Below, piece after piece: positions 1 to 8,541 of a stretch of DNA of 64,000 bases. The position numbers and the translations under genes are program-made. The DNA is from Marivita sp. GX14005 (GTDB lineage: Bacteria; Pseudomonadota; Alphaproteobacteria; Rhodobacterales; Rhodobacteraceae). The stretch lies in NCBI RefSeq assembly GCF_023370775.1, contig NZ_JAMCCQ010000003.1:310001-374000 (forward strand), in the 5' to 3' direction. Every line of letters starts with the position of its first letter. The first letter of the stretch is position 1. The notes beneath the pieces were generated by a model. That model ran no database searches, had not been told where the DNA came from, and worked only from the letters and a program-made list of their open reading frames with translations.

Positions 1-2
1 CC

Positions 3-1814
3 AACGCCGCGCGGCTTCAGTTTCTCTCCGCGATCCACCCTTACGATTCGATGGAGCCCGCCCTGCTGCAATCCATCGCGGAGGCCATCGAGCCGCAACA
101 TTTCGCGCCCGGTGCGCAAATTTACGGCCTGTCGGTTCCGCTGAGCGGGCTCTATATCGTGCATGACGGCGAGGTGGAGGTTCGCGACGAACATGGCGTT
201 CCGGTCTCGCTGCTCGGCCCGCGCAACAGTTTCGGAGAACGCGGGCTGTTGCGCGACGGGGTCAGCCTGACCTCGGCACGCGCGATCACCGACAGCACGC
301 TTTTGCTGCTGCCCGCCGACCACTTCCACCGCGCGATGGCGCAGAGCCCCGCCTTCCGCCGCTTCTTCGACCGCAGCCGTGCGCCCCGCCCCGGCAAACC
401 CGATCTCGCCACCATCCGCGTCGAAGAGCTGATGGCGCGCGCGCCGCTCACCTGCGCGCCCGAAACCCATGTGCAGCACGCGGCAGAGCAGATGCGCGAT
501 GCGCATGTCTCCTCGATCTGCGTCACCGAAAGCGGCAGCCTGCGCGGGATCGCCACGATCCGCGATATGTCGGGCAAGGTCGTGGCCGGCGGGCTGTCGG
601 GCAATACGCCGATCGCACAGGTGATGACCGCCGATCCCCTGACCCTGCCGCCCTCGGCCATCGGCTCGGATGTGCTGCACATGATGATGGAGCGGCGGAT
701 CGGCCATATTCCGGTCTGCCATGGCGATACGCTCGTCGGCATCGTCACGCAGACCGATCTCACCCGTTTTCAGGCCGTCAGCTCGGCCGAACTCGTCGCC
801 GAGATCGCCCATTCCGGCAGCGCCGCCGAGATGGCGACTGTCACCGCGCGCATCCCGCAACTGCTCGCGCAGCTTGTCGCGGGCGGCAACCGGCACGAGG
901 TCATCACCCGGCTCATCACCGACATCGCCGACACGGCGACCCGCCGCCTTCTGGCCTTGGCCGAAGCCGAACTGGGCGCGCCGCCGGTGCCCTATCTCTG
1001 GCTCGCTTGCGGATCGCAGGGCCGGCAGGAACAGACCGGCATCAGCGATCAGGACAATTGCCTTTTCATCGATGATACGATGACGGATGCGGATGCGCCC
1101 TATTTTGCCGCGCTGGCGCAATTCGTCTGCGACGGGCTGAACACCTGCGGCTATGTCTATTGCCCCGGCGACATGATGGCGAGCAATCCGCGCTGGCGGC
1201 AGCCCGTGCGCGTCTGGCGCGAGTATTTCAATGGCTGGATCAAGACCCCGAACCCCGAAGCGCAGATGCTCGCCAGTGTCATGTTCGACCTGCGCCCCAT
1301 CGGCGGCACGACCCGGCTTTTCGAGGATCTGCAGGCCGAAACGCTGGCAAAGGCGTCGGCCAATTCGATCTTCGTGGCGCATATGGTGTCGAACTCGCTC
1401 AAGCACACCCCGCCGCTGGGCCTTTTGCGCGGCTTCGCGACGATCCGGTCGGGCGAGCACAAGAACCATATCGATCTCAAGCTGAACGGCGTCGTGCCGG
1501 TGGTCGATCTGGCGCGTATCTATGCGCTTCAGGGCCGGCTGACGCAGGCCAACACCGCCGCGCGGCTGGAGGCGGCGACCGCGTCGGGCGTTCTCAGCAA
1601 ATCGGGCGGGCGCGATCTGCGCGATGCCTATGACCTGATCGCGGAGACGCGGCTCGAACATCAGGCGGCGCAGGTGCGCAGCGGCGCACGGCCGGACAAT
1701 TTCCTGAGCCTCGCCGATCTGTCGGACTTTGAGCGAAGTCATCTGCGCGATGCGTTCGTGGTGATAAAATCCATGCAATCGGCCGTTGGCCACGGGCGCG
1801 GGATGCTCGGCTGA
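3..1814 (+). CDS. cNMP-binding/CBS/DUF294 nucleotidyltransferase-like protein (5' end outside window)
   Basis: The reading frame is open from the first bases of the window, and the codons before the ATG at 51 read like family sequence (…FLSAIHPYDSMEP…), so the true start is probably upstream and this copy is 5'-truncated by the window. Counting from the ATG at 51, the order is a cyclic-nucleotide-binding-like domain (about 10-110), a CBS pair (about 125-240), a DUF294 nucleotidyltransferase-like domain with the GSQGRQEQ and DQDN motifs (about 275-400), and DUF294_C to the end. Proteins of this architecture are usually encoded beside a sodium/solute symporter and an exonuclease, and are thought to regulate that transporter. 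The next two genes fit that arrangement, and the symporter would lie to the left. Substrate and nucleotide ligand are unknown. Confidence 0.88.
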   Translation, partial: NAARLQFLSAIHPYDSMEPALLQSIAEAIEPQHFAPGAQIYGLSVPLSGLYIVHDGEVEVRDEHGVPVSLLGPRNSFGERGLLRDGVSLTSARAITDSTLLLLPADHFHRAMAQSPAFRRFFDRSRAPRPGKPDLATIRVEELMARAPLTCAPETHVQHAAEQMRDAHVSSICVTESGSLRGIATIRDMSGKVVAGGLSGNTPIAQVMTADPLTLPPSAIGSDVLHMMMERRIGHIPVCHGDTLVGIVTQTDLTRFQAVSSAELVAEIAHSGSAAEMATVTARIPQLLAQLVAGGNRHEVITRLITDIADTATRRLLALAEAELGAPPVPYLWLACGSQGRQEQTGISDQDNCLFIDDTMTDADAPYFAALAQFVCDGLNTCGYVYCPGDMMASNPRWRQPVRVWREYFNGWIKTPNPEAQMLASVMFDLRPIGGTTRLFEDLQAETLAKASANSIFVAHMVSNSLKHTPPLGLLRGFATIRSGEHKNHIDLKLNGVVPVVDLARIYALQGRLTQANTAARLEAATASGVLSKSGGRDLRDAYDLIAETRLEHQAAQVRSGARPDNFLSLADLSDFERSHLRDAFVVIKSMQSAVGHGRGMLG

Positions 1815-1839
1815 CGCGCCAACTCGGGGAGGAGTTGCG

Positions 1840-2340
1840 ATGTTTCTGGAATTGATCGGCGTCATCGTGGCGGGCATTGCGGGCGCGGGCGTCATGCTCA
1901 TCGTCTCGCGCCTGACGGGCGGGCGGCTGCCGAAATGGCTGGTGCCGCTCGCGGCCGGGGCGGCGATGCTGGGCACTGCGATCAGCAGCGAATACAGCTG
2001 GTTCTCGCGCACTTCCGAAGCGATGCCCGACGGGCTGGAAGTGGTGCAGAGCGTCGAATCTACGGCCTTCTACCGCCCATGGACCTACCTTGCGCCCTAT
2101 ACCGACCGCTTCATCGCGCTCGATACCGAAGGGTTGCGCAGCAACGCGAACGATCCCGATCTGCACATGGCCGATCTCTATCTCTTCCGCCGCTGGGGGA
2201 CGGTGCAATCGGTCCAGGTGATGGTCAATTGCCTCACCGGGCAGCGCGCCGATCCCGCGGGCGGCGATGGCGGCGCGCCCGTCTGGCGCGACGTGCCGCC
2301 GGACGATCCGCTCGTGCGGGCCGTCTGCGACAGGGTGTGA
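1840..2340 (+). CDS. small membrane-anchored hypothetical protein
   Basis: About 166 residues. The ATG at 1840 is preferred over an upstream in-frame ATG at 1786 because a strong GGGGAGGAG ribosome site ends 5 nt before it and the protein then starts cleanly with membrane segments. Two hydrophobic helices (about 3-22 and 32-50) are followed by a soluble domain of roughly 110 residues with no motif I recognise. It sits between the DUF294 protein and the membrane exonuclease, 25 bp after the former and 4 bp before the latter, so the three are almost certainly co-transcribed. It may be an accessory of that signalling unit; this is inference from position only. Confidence 0.75.
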   Translation: MFLELIGVIVAGIAGAGVMLIVSRLTGGRLPKWLVPLAAGAAMLGTAISSEYSWFSRTSEAMPDGLEVVQSVESTAFYRPWTYLAPYTDRFIALDTEGLRSNANDPDLHMADLYLFRRWGTVQSVQVMVNCLTGQRADPAGGDGGAPVWRDVPPDDPLVRAVCDRV

Positions 2341-2344
2341 TGCC

Positions 2345-3754
2345 ATGCCGAAACTCACCCTGCGCCTGCGCGTGTTCCTCTTCTTCTGCCTCATCGCCCT
2401 CGGCTCGCTCTGTTCGGTGCTCGCGGCGATCTGGCTCGGTCATGCCCGCGCGCTGGAGACCGGCCCGGCGGATGGCTTTCTCTTCGCGGCCATCGTCGCG
2501 GGGTTTCTGATCCTCGGCATCACCGCCGGGGTTTGGCTGCTTTTCGACGAGAATGTCGCCAAGCCCATCGAACGGCTCGCCGCGCAGATGCGCAGCCGCG
2601 CCCATGCCGGGGTCGAGGCCGATCTTGACACGAAAGCCGCGCGCTATCTCGGCGATCTCGCCCCGGCCGCCTCCGCCGTGGCGCGCCAGCTCGGCGACAG
2701 CGCGCTGAGCACCGCGCAGGCCGTCGCCTCCGAAACGGCCCGGCTGGAGGCTGAAAAGGCCCGCCTGACCGCGCTTCTGACGGAAATCCCGGTGGCGACG
2801 ATCCTCGTCACGCCCGGCGGGCAGATCGCGCTTTACGACGCGCAGGCGGCCGAGATCCTCTCGCAGATCGGCGTGCCGCGTCTCAATGCGCGGATCTCCG
2901 AGTATTTCGCCGCGAAGAGCCTCGATGCGGCGGTCGGCAAGCTGCACAAATCCGGCAAGGATGTCCGCTTTACCGCCCAGTCACCCGATGGCACGCAAAG
3001 CTTCGACGCGCGGCTCAAGCCGATGCGGGACGGCGGCTATCTCATGGTGATCGACAGCCAGACGCTCGACATATCGCCCGAGGCCGAACGCCCGCTGGTC
3101 TATGATTTCGACCTCCTCGATCAGGGCGATGCCGGGTCCGATTTCGCCGAGCGCCCGCTGCGGCAGCTTTGCTTTTCGGTCTTCGACACCGAAACCACGG
3201 GCCTTCTGCCGCATAAGGACGAGATCGTGCAGCTCGGTGCGGTGCGGGTGCTCAACGGGCGTATCGTTCCGGGCGAGCGGATCGACCAGCTGGTCGATCC
3301 CGGCCGCCCGATCCCGCCGGGCGCGACGCGCGTGCATCGCATCTCGGATGCGATGGTGCGCGGCAAGCCGCGTATCGCAGAGGTTGCCCGGCGCTTTCAC
3401 GACTTCTCGCGAGAGGCCGTGATCGTCGCCCATAACGCGCCGTTCGACATGGCCTTCCTGCACCGTCACGCGCACACCACCGGCCTGACCTGGGATCATC
3501 CGATCCTCGACACCGTGCTGCTCTCCGCCGTGCTGTTCGGCGCGAGCGAGAAACACACGCTCGACGCGCTGTGCGAACGGCTCGGCGTCACGATCCCCGA
3601 CGCGATGCGCCATACGGCCATCGGCGATGCGCAGGCCACCGCCGAGGTGCTGGTGCGCATGTTGCCGATGCTGGAGGCGCAGGGCCTGACCACCTTCGGC
3701 GCGGTGATCGAGGAAACCCGCCGCCATGGCCGCCTGCTCGAAGACCTCAACTGA
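2345..3754 (+). CDS. membrane-bound HAMP/PAS-like sensor fused to DnaQ-type 3'-5' exonuclease
   Basis: About 469 residues from the ATG at 2345; the longer frame from 2267 overlaps the previous gene and looks like a shadow. Two transmembrane helices (about 8-30 and 45-68) lead into a HAMP-like linker and coiled region (70-140) and a PAS-like domain (about 140-240). A C-terminal DnaQ/epsilon exonuclease fold (about 275-450) has ExoI DTETTGL with Asp281, ExoII HNAPFD and ExoIII HTAIGDA. All acidic and His catalytic residues of a DEDDh exonuclease are therefore present. The layout suggests a nuclease controlled by membrane or small-molecule sensing. It is the third gene of the DUF294 operon and overlaps the convergent tctA by 8 bp. 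Its substrate is unknown. Confidence 0.85.
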   Translation: MPKLTLRLRVFLFFCLIALGSLCSVLAAIWLGHARALETGPADGFLFAAIVAGFLILGITAGVWLLFDENVAKPIERLAAQMRSRAHAGVEADLDTKAARYLGDLAPAASAVARQLGDSALSTAQAVASETARLEAEKARLTALLTEIPVATILVTPGGQIALYDAQAAEILSQIGVPRLNARISEYFAAKSLDAAVGKLHKSGKDVRFTAQSPDGTQSFDARLKPMRDGGYLMVIDSQTLDISPEAERPLVYDFDLLDQGDAGSDFAERPLRQLCFSVFDTETTGLLPHKDEIVQLGAVRVLNGRIVPGERIDQLVDPGRPIPPGATRVHRISDAMVRGKPRIAEVARRFHDFSREAVIVAHNAPFDMAFLHRHAHTTGLTWDHPILDTVLLSAVLFGASEKHTLDALCERLGVTIPDAMRHTAIGDAQATAEVLVRMLPMLEAQGLTTFGAVIEETRRHGRLLEDLN

Positions 3755-5237
3755 GCGGCACGCGTTTTCGCAACGTGCTGCGCGTGATCGCGAAGACCGT
3801 CAGCCCGGTCAGCGCCCAGAAGAACCATGTGATCGGCCCCCGGAAGAGGATCACCGGGTCACTGCCCGACATCAGCATCGCCTGACGGAAATTGTCCTCC
3901 AGCAGCGGACCGAGGATGAAGGCGATCAGGAACGGCGCGGCCGGGATGCGCGCGCGCATCATCAGGTAGCCGACCCATCCCATTACGAGCATCACCCCGA
4001 CATCGAAGATATTGTTGTTCACAGCAAAGACCCCGTAAATGCACAGCACCAGAACCGCGGGCATCAGCAGGCGCTTGGGCACATCGGCCACGAACCTGAA
4101 CCCCCGGATCGCCACCGATCCGACGATCAGCAGCAGAACCGAGCTTATGATGAGCCCGATGAACAATCCGTAAATGATATCGACATTGAGGATGAACATC
4201 ATCGGCCCCGGCTGCAGACCGTGCACCATGAAGGCGCCGATGATGATGGCGGTGATCACATCGCCGGGCACGCCCAGCGCCAGCAGCGGGATCAGCGTGG
4301 CCCCGGCGACGCCGTTATTGCCGGCTTCGGACGCCGCGACGCCCTCGATCTCGCCCTTGCCGAAATTGGCCTTGTTCTTCGATGTGCGCCGCGCCTCCGA
4401 ATAGCTCAGAAAGGCGCTCGGCGCCGCACCGATACCGGGGATGGAGCCGAGAAACACGCCGATCAGGCTGCCGCGCAGGATGCTCTTGATGCTGCCGAGG
4501 TAATCGGCCAGCGTGCAGCGCGTCTTGCCCAGCGACCGGGTCTTGCCCAGATGCGCCACCGGGTTCCATGCCATCGCGATAATCTCGGGAATCGCGAAAA
4601 GCCCGATCAGCACGGCGATGAAATTCAGCCCGCCCATCATGTTCGGATTGCCGAAGGTGAACCGGTTGGTGCCATAGACCAGATCGAGCCCGATCGTCGC
4701 CAGCAGCAGCCCCGCCAGCGCCGAGAGCGCGCCGCGCAGCAGGCTTTCGCCCGACACGCCGGCGATGATCGTCAGCGAAAAGAGGATCAGCGCAAAGAAC
4801 TCCGGCGGGCCGAAATTCATCGCGAACGACGCCAGCCAGCCCGCGAAGAGGATCAGCGCGAGGTTCGACACTGCATCCGCCGTGCAGGAGGCATAGAGCG
4901 CCATGCCCAGCGCGCGGCCCGCCTCGCCGCGTTCCGCCATCGGGTGCCCGTCGAGGATTGTGGCCGAAGAGGCCGGCGTGCCGGGCGTCTTGATCAGGAT
5001 CGCCGGGATGGAGCCGCCGAAGATACCGCCCTTGTAGACGCCCAGCAGCAGAAGGATCCCGTTGATCGGCGCCATCGAAAAGGTGAAGGGCAGCGCCAGC
5101 GCAACCGCCATCGTTGCCGACAGACCGGGGATCGCGCCTCCGATTACACCCACGATCAACCCGCAAAACAGCATCAGGAACGCTTCGATGTTTCCGACCA
5201 GCGCGAAGCCGGCCGCGAGGGACTCTATCAGGCTCAT
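3747..5237 (-). CDS. tctA: tripartite tricarboxylate transporter large permease, TctA family
   Basis: Integral membrane subunit of a TTT-type, ion-gradient-driven carboxylate importer. About 496 residues, the normal TctA length, with multiple hydrophobic helices and the glycine/proline-rich segments IVGVIGGAIPG and GSIPGIGAAPSAFLSY typical of the family. The ATG at 5237 overlaps the end of tctB by 4 bp (ATGA), which fixes the start; the longer open frame upstream is a shadow of tctB. It is the last gene of tctCBA and its end overlaps the convergent exonuclease gene by 8 bp, leaving no room for a terminator between them. Substrate cannot be read from sequence; the family carries citrate, other di/tricarboxylates and some sulfonates. 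Confidence 0.93.
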   Translation of the reverse strand: MSLIESLAAGFALVGNIEAFLMLFCGLIVGVIGGAIPGLSATMAVALALPFTFSMAPINGILLLLGVYKGGIFGGSIPAILIKTPGTPASSATILDGHPMAERGEAGRALGMALYASCTADAVSNLALILFAGWLASFAMNFGPPEFFALILFSLTIIAGVSGESLLRGALSALAGLLLATIGLDLVYGTNRFTFGNPNMMGGLNFIAVLIGLFAIPEIIAMAWNPVAHLGKTRSLGKTRCTLADYLGSIKSILRGSLIGVFLGSIPGIGAAPSAFLSYSEARRTSKNKANFGKGEIEGVAASEAGNNGVAGATLIPLLALGVPGDVITAIIIGAFMVHGLQPGPMMFILNVDIIYGLFIGLIISSVLLLIVGSVAIRGFRFVADVPKRLLMPAVLVLCIYGVFAVNNNIFDVGVMLVMGWVGYLMMRARIPAAPFLIAFILGPLLEDNFRQAMLMSGSDPVILFRGPITWFFWALTGLTVFAITRSTLRKRVPLS

Positions 5238-5725
5238 GGCAATCTCACGAAATTGCCCTGCGGCACCGCAACCCCCGCGACATGCGCAAAGAAGCCGTAA
5301 AGCACGAGCGGGATTAGAACGGCGCAAATCACTGCCGCCACCGGATGCCGCGTGCGGAACAGGAAGGCGGTTGCCAGAAAGGCCAGCATCGAGGTCCAGA
5401 CCATGCCCAGCGCCGGCAGGAGCAGGAAAGTGGCCGCCATGATGAGCGCAAGCGCCGCCAGCCGCCCCCATTTGGGCAGCATCGGCCCCGGTTCGGCGAA
5501 ACCGTCTTCTTCCGGTTCACCAGTGATGGACACCGCGATCAGCCCCAGACCGACCAGCGCCGTCAACACCGACAGGATGTAGGGCCAAAAGAGCGGCGAG
5601 AGCACGATATTGTTGATATTGCTGGGCGCGGAGACGAAACGCGGGATCGCGTAGAAGAACAGGAAACCTGACGCCAGTAGGGACGCGATCCCGAGGCGCA
5701 GGTTGAGGGCGGTGCTGTCAGGCAT
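5234..5725 (-). CDS. tctB: tripartite tricarboxylate transporter small subunit, TctB family
   Basis: About 163 residues with four predicted membrane helices, the usual size and topology for TctB, the small permease subunit that pairs with TctA. The ATG at 5725 was chosen because the frame extending to 5785 runs back through a strong intergenic hairpin. It ends in a 4-bp overlap with tctA, so the two are translationally coupled. Sequence conservation in this family is poor, so the call rests on size, hydrophobic pattern and the position between the solute-binding and TctA genes. Confidence 0.85.
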   Translation of the reverse strand: MPDSTALNLRLGIASLLASGFLFFYAIPRFVSAPSNINNIVLSPLFWPYILSVLTALVGLGLIAVSITGEPEEDGFAEPGPMLPKWGRLAALALIMAATFLLLPALGMVWTSMLAFLATAFLFRTRHPVAAVICAVLIPLVLYGFFAHVAGVAVPQGNFVRLP

Positions 5726-5750
5726 GGGGCAGAAGGCTCCTTTGAAGGCC

Positions 5751-5773
5751 CGCGCCGGCGCATGCCCGGCGCG
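5751..5773 (-). terminator. intercistronic hairpin between tctC and tctB
   Basis: An 8-bp GC-only perfect inverted repeat (CGCGCCGG / CCGGCGCG, 7-nt loop) lies in the 75-bp gap after tctC and before tctB on the transcribed strand. There is no clear U-run. It is better read as a partial terminator or 3'-end stabiliser that lets the binding protein be made in excess over the permease than as a full terminator. Confidence 0.55.
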
Positions 5774-5800
5774 GCGGTCTGGCAAGGTCCGGCGCGCGGC

Positions 5801-6778
5801 TCACCCCTCGACGCGCATCCCCAGCTCGTCGACCAGCGCCTTGAAGACCTTGTATTGCCCTTCGATGAAGTCGTTCGCCGCTTCCGGGTCCATCAGCTCG
5901 ATCACCGATCCGCGCGCCTGCATCGTATCGAGGAATTCCTGATCCTGAACCGCCTGGGCCATCCAGTCGCCCCATTTGGCGGCCACATCGTCCGGCAGGC
6001 CCGCCGGCCCCGCGATCCCGGTCCAGCCGACAAGCTGGTTGAGCCGCGGCTTGCCAAGCTCGTTCGCGGTGGGCGCATCGAAACCGACGACCGGCTCTTC
6101 GGTCGTGACCATCAGCGGGGTCAGCTGATCGTTGGCGACGAAACTCGCCACCGCGGAGGAATTCGTGCACAGGAACGTCGCCGTGCCGTTCAGAACCGCC
6201 GTCGCCGCCGCGCCGCCGCCCTTTTGCGGGATATGCGTCGCCTGCTCGAGCGGGTTTTCCACGCCGAACTCCTTGAGCACCATCGCGCCGGCGAGATGCA
6301 GCAGCGATCCCACGCCCGAGGAGGCATAGCTGACGCCGCCTTCCTTCACCCTGGCGATCAGATCGTCCATCGTCTCGATCCCGCTGCCCGCGCGCACGGC
6401 GCAGGCAACCGGGTTGATCTCGTAGACTGTGACGAAACGAAAATCATCGAGCGTATAGGGCAGCGTCGCCTTCATCGCCGGGTTCACCGAATGCGATCCC
6501 ACGCGCGCGAAGAGCATGGTGTAACCATCCGGCTTGGCATTCTGGGCAGCGACCGATCCCGTCGCGCCGCCCGCGCCGGTGACATTCGCCATCACCAGCG
6601 GTTTGCCGACCGCCTTGCCCAGCGGCTCCGCGATGGTGCGCGCCGAGATATCCGTTGCCCCGCCGGCGCCATAGGGGATGATCATGTTGATCGGCCGCTC
6701 CGGGTACTCCGCCAGCGCCCCCGTCGCGGCCAGACCCGCGCAGAGCGCGATTGTGGCGCCCATTCTTTGATATGTCAT
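5801..6778 (-). CDS. tctC: tripartite tricarboxylate transporter periplasmic binding protein, TctC/Bug family
   Basis: Periplasmic substrate receptor of the TTT importer, about 325 residues. An N-terminal Sec signal peptide (MTYQRMGATIAL… ending near GALAEYP) is followed by the YPERPINMIIPYGAGGATD segment characteristic of Bug/TctC receptors. The ATG at 6778 gives a clean signal peptide; an upstream in-frame ATG at 6802 would add eight residues before it. It is the first gene of tctCBA, and the LysR gene is divergent from it across 132 bp. The ligand is unknown; Bug proteins bind carboxylates such as citrate and aromatic acids. Confidence 0.92.
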   Translation of the reverse strand: MTYQRMGATIALCAGLAATGALAEYPERPINMIIPYGAGGATDISARTIAEPLGKAVGKPLVMANVTGAGGATGSVAAQNAKPDGYTMLFARVGSHSVNPAMKATLPYTLDDFRFVTVYEINPVACAVRAGSGIETMDDLIARVKEGGVSYASSGVGSLLHLAGAMVLKEFGVENPLEQATHIPQKGGGAAATAVLNGTATFLCTNSSAVASFVANDQLTPLMVTTEEPVVGFDAPTANELGKPRLNQLVGWTGIAGPAGLPDDVAAKWGDWMAQAVQDQEFLDTMQARGSVIELMDPEAANDFIEGQYKVFKALVDELGMRVEG

Positions 6779-6867
6779 AAATCCTCTCCTCCCGTGTTTC
6801 ATTTCGGCCCTTCACAGGCTCTTGCATCACCGTAACCTTAAGATAAGCTTAGATGAAGAATTAAAAT

Positions 6868-6884
6868 CTTACATCTTCCGTAAG
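6868..6884. promoter_or_regulatory. candidate LysR-type regulator box
   Basis: The palindrome CTTAC-N7-GTAAG lies in the AT-rich divergent region between tctC and the LysR gene, 26 bp before the LysR start. It contains the T-N11-A core (T6870 to A6882) expected of LysR-family operators. The position suits autoregulation plus control of tctCBA. The palindrome is seen directly; binding is inferred. Confidence 0.55.
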
Positions 6885-6910
6885 CCCTGCGAACAATACC
6901 CCGGTGCGAG

Positions 6911-7801
6911 ATGTCCATTCGCCTTCTCAAGACACTGATCGCCGTCGCCGATCACAAGACCTTCAGCGAAGCCGCCGACGCGGTGTTCATCACCCATGCG
7001 GCCGTCAGTCAGCAGATGCGCACGCTTGAGGGTGAACTTGGCCTTGACCTCTTCGACCGCAGCCACCGCACCCCGGAACTGACCCCGGTGGGGCGCGCCA
7101 TCACGGAAAAGGCGCGCAAACTTGTGCGCGATTACGACAATCTCGTGCCGTCCGTGCTTGGCGACGAAGGTTTCTCGGGCGAAGTGACGCTCGGCGCGGT
7201 GCCGACGACGATGACCGGCCTTGCGCCCCGCGCCATGTCGATCCTGCGCGCGACATATGCCGACCTGCGCATCCGCATCCACCCCGCGCTGACCGGCGCA
7301 CTACTGGCCGATATCGACCGCGGGCAGCTCGATCTTGCCATCGTCACGCGCCCGGTGCTGATGCCGCCCGGCATGGGGTTTCTCGATATCGCCGAAGAAC
7401 CGCTTCACCTGATCGCCAGCCGGGAATTGCCGGATGACGACCCCATCGCGATCCTTCAGACGCAACCGTTCATCCGTTTCAACCGCGATGCCGTTGTCGG
7501 AACGCTGATCGAGACATGGCTGCAGGCGCGGGATATCCGCGTGAGCGAGACGATGGAGCTCGAAAATCTGGAAGCGATCGCAAGCATGGTTCACGCCAAT
7601 CTCGGCGTTTCCATCGTGCCGCGCGCTTGCGTGGTCAACGATTATGCGCTGCCGGTCAAACGCCTGCCCCTGCCCGACGGCGCGCCATCGCGCAGATTGG
7701 GGCTGGTCTTTCGCAAGAACCATCCGAAACAGCGCGTGATCGAGGAGATCCACAACGCGCTGCTGAGCGCTGTAGCACAATCGCAGCAGCGCCCGAAATG
7801 A
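6911..7801 (+). CDS. LysR family transcriptional regulator
   Basis: 296 residues, normal LTTR length. The N-terminal winged helix-turn-helix (about 3-62, FSEAADAVFITHAAVSQQMRTLE pattern) is followed by the periplasmic-binding-protein-like co-inducer domain (about 90-290). It is divergent from tctCBA, so it most likely activates the transporter when its substrate or a metabolite is present. Its stop overlaps the start of the TauE-type gene by 4 bp (ATGA), so regulator and exporter are translated together. The facing operon (8538-16178) may also be a target; that is inference. Confidence 0.93.
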   Translation: MSIRLLKTLIAVADHKTFSEAADAVFITHAAVSQQMRTLEGELGLDLFDRSHRTPELTPVGRAITEKARKLVRDYDNLVPSVLGDEGFSGEVTLGAVPTTMTGLAPRAMSILRATYADLRIRIHPALTGALLADIDRGQLDLAIVTRPVLMPPGMGFLDIAEEPLHLIASRELPDDDPIAILQTQPFIRFNRDAVVGTLIETWLQARDIRVSETMELENLEAIASMVHANLGVSIVPRACVVNDYALPVKRLPLPDGAPSRRLGLVFRKNHPKQRVIEEIHNALLSAVAQSQQRPK

Positions 7802-8541
7802 GCGGGCAGGCCGCGATCTTCATCCTTCTTGGCGCCTGCGCAGGAGGCTTCGTGAACGGGCTTGCCGGAACGGGCACCGCGCTGTTCGCACTGGGGTTCT
7901 TCCTCGTGGCGCTCGATCCGGTTTCGGCGGTGGCGGTCGTTTCGCTCATGTCGGTCGTGACGGGGTTGCAGGGGCTTTGGGAGGTGCGCAGCGCGCTCAA
8001 GGTGGATGTTCCGCGCCTTGCGCGCTTTACGGTGCCGGGGCTCGTCGGTGTGCCGGTCGGCATTTCGCTCCTTGGCGCGATCGACGCCGACATGCTCAAG
8101 CTGCTGGTCGCTGCGCTGCTTATCCTTTATGGCGGATTTTTCAGCTTCCGCGCCGACCTGCCGAAGTTCGAACGCCGCACGCCGCTTCTGGATAGCGCCA
8201 TTGGCCTTGTCAGCGGCGTTCTGGGCGGCATGGCGTCGCTCTCGGGCGCATTGCCGACGATCTGGTGCTCGATGCGTCCCTGGCCCAAGCGGGAAACCCG
8301 CGCCGTGCTCCAGCCCTTCAACGTGACTGTCTTGTCAGCGACCACCGCGATGCTCTGGTGGCGCGGCGCCTATGACGGCCCGACGATCACCGCCTTCCTG
8401 ATCGCCCTGCCCGCCGCGATGCTGGCGGCGCAGATCGGCCTTCTGGTATTTCGCCGCCTAAGGGACGACACGTTCCGCCGGCTCCTGATCGGGCTTGCGC
8501 TGTTCCTTGGTGTCGGGATCGCCCTGCGCGCGGCGGTCTAA
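7798..8541 (+). CDS. TauE/SafE (TSUP) family membrane exporter
   Basis: About 247 residues from an ATG at 7798 that overlaps the LysR stop (ATGA). The longer frame beginning at 7516 is a shadow of LysR. The protein is almost entirely hydrophobic, with about eight helices and the family's two related halves (GGFVNGLAGTGTAL near the N-terminus, GLVSGVLGGMASLSGALP in the middle). TSUP proteins export sulfite, sulfoacetate or related organic anions, though many are uncharacterised. It converges on the ThDP/sulfite-oxidase operon and overlaps its last gene by 4 bp. With a sulfite-oxidase-fold enzyme nearby, a sulfite or sulfonate anion is a reasonable guess for its substrate. Confidence 0.85.
   Translation: MSGQAAIFILLGACAGGFVNGLAGTGTALFALGFFLVALDPVSAVAVVSLMSVVTGLQGLWEVRSALKVDVPRLARFTVPGLVGVPVGISLLGAIDADMLKLLVAALLILYGGFFSFRADLPKFERRTPLLDSAIGLVSGVLGGMASLSGALPTIWCSMRPWPKRETRAVLQPFNVTVLSATTAMLWWRGAYDGPTITAFLIALPAAMLAAQIGLLVFRRLRDDTFRRLLIGLALFLGVGIALRAAV

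Noticed and set aside
3726-5300. A 524-codon plus-strand open frame
   Set aside because: Antisense to tctA; its low-complexity Gln/His/Arg/Asp composition is the mirror of a hydrophobic membrane protein.
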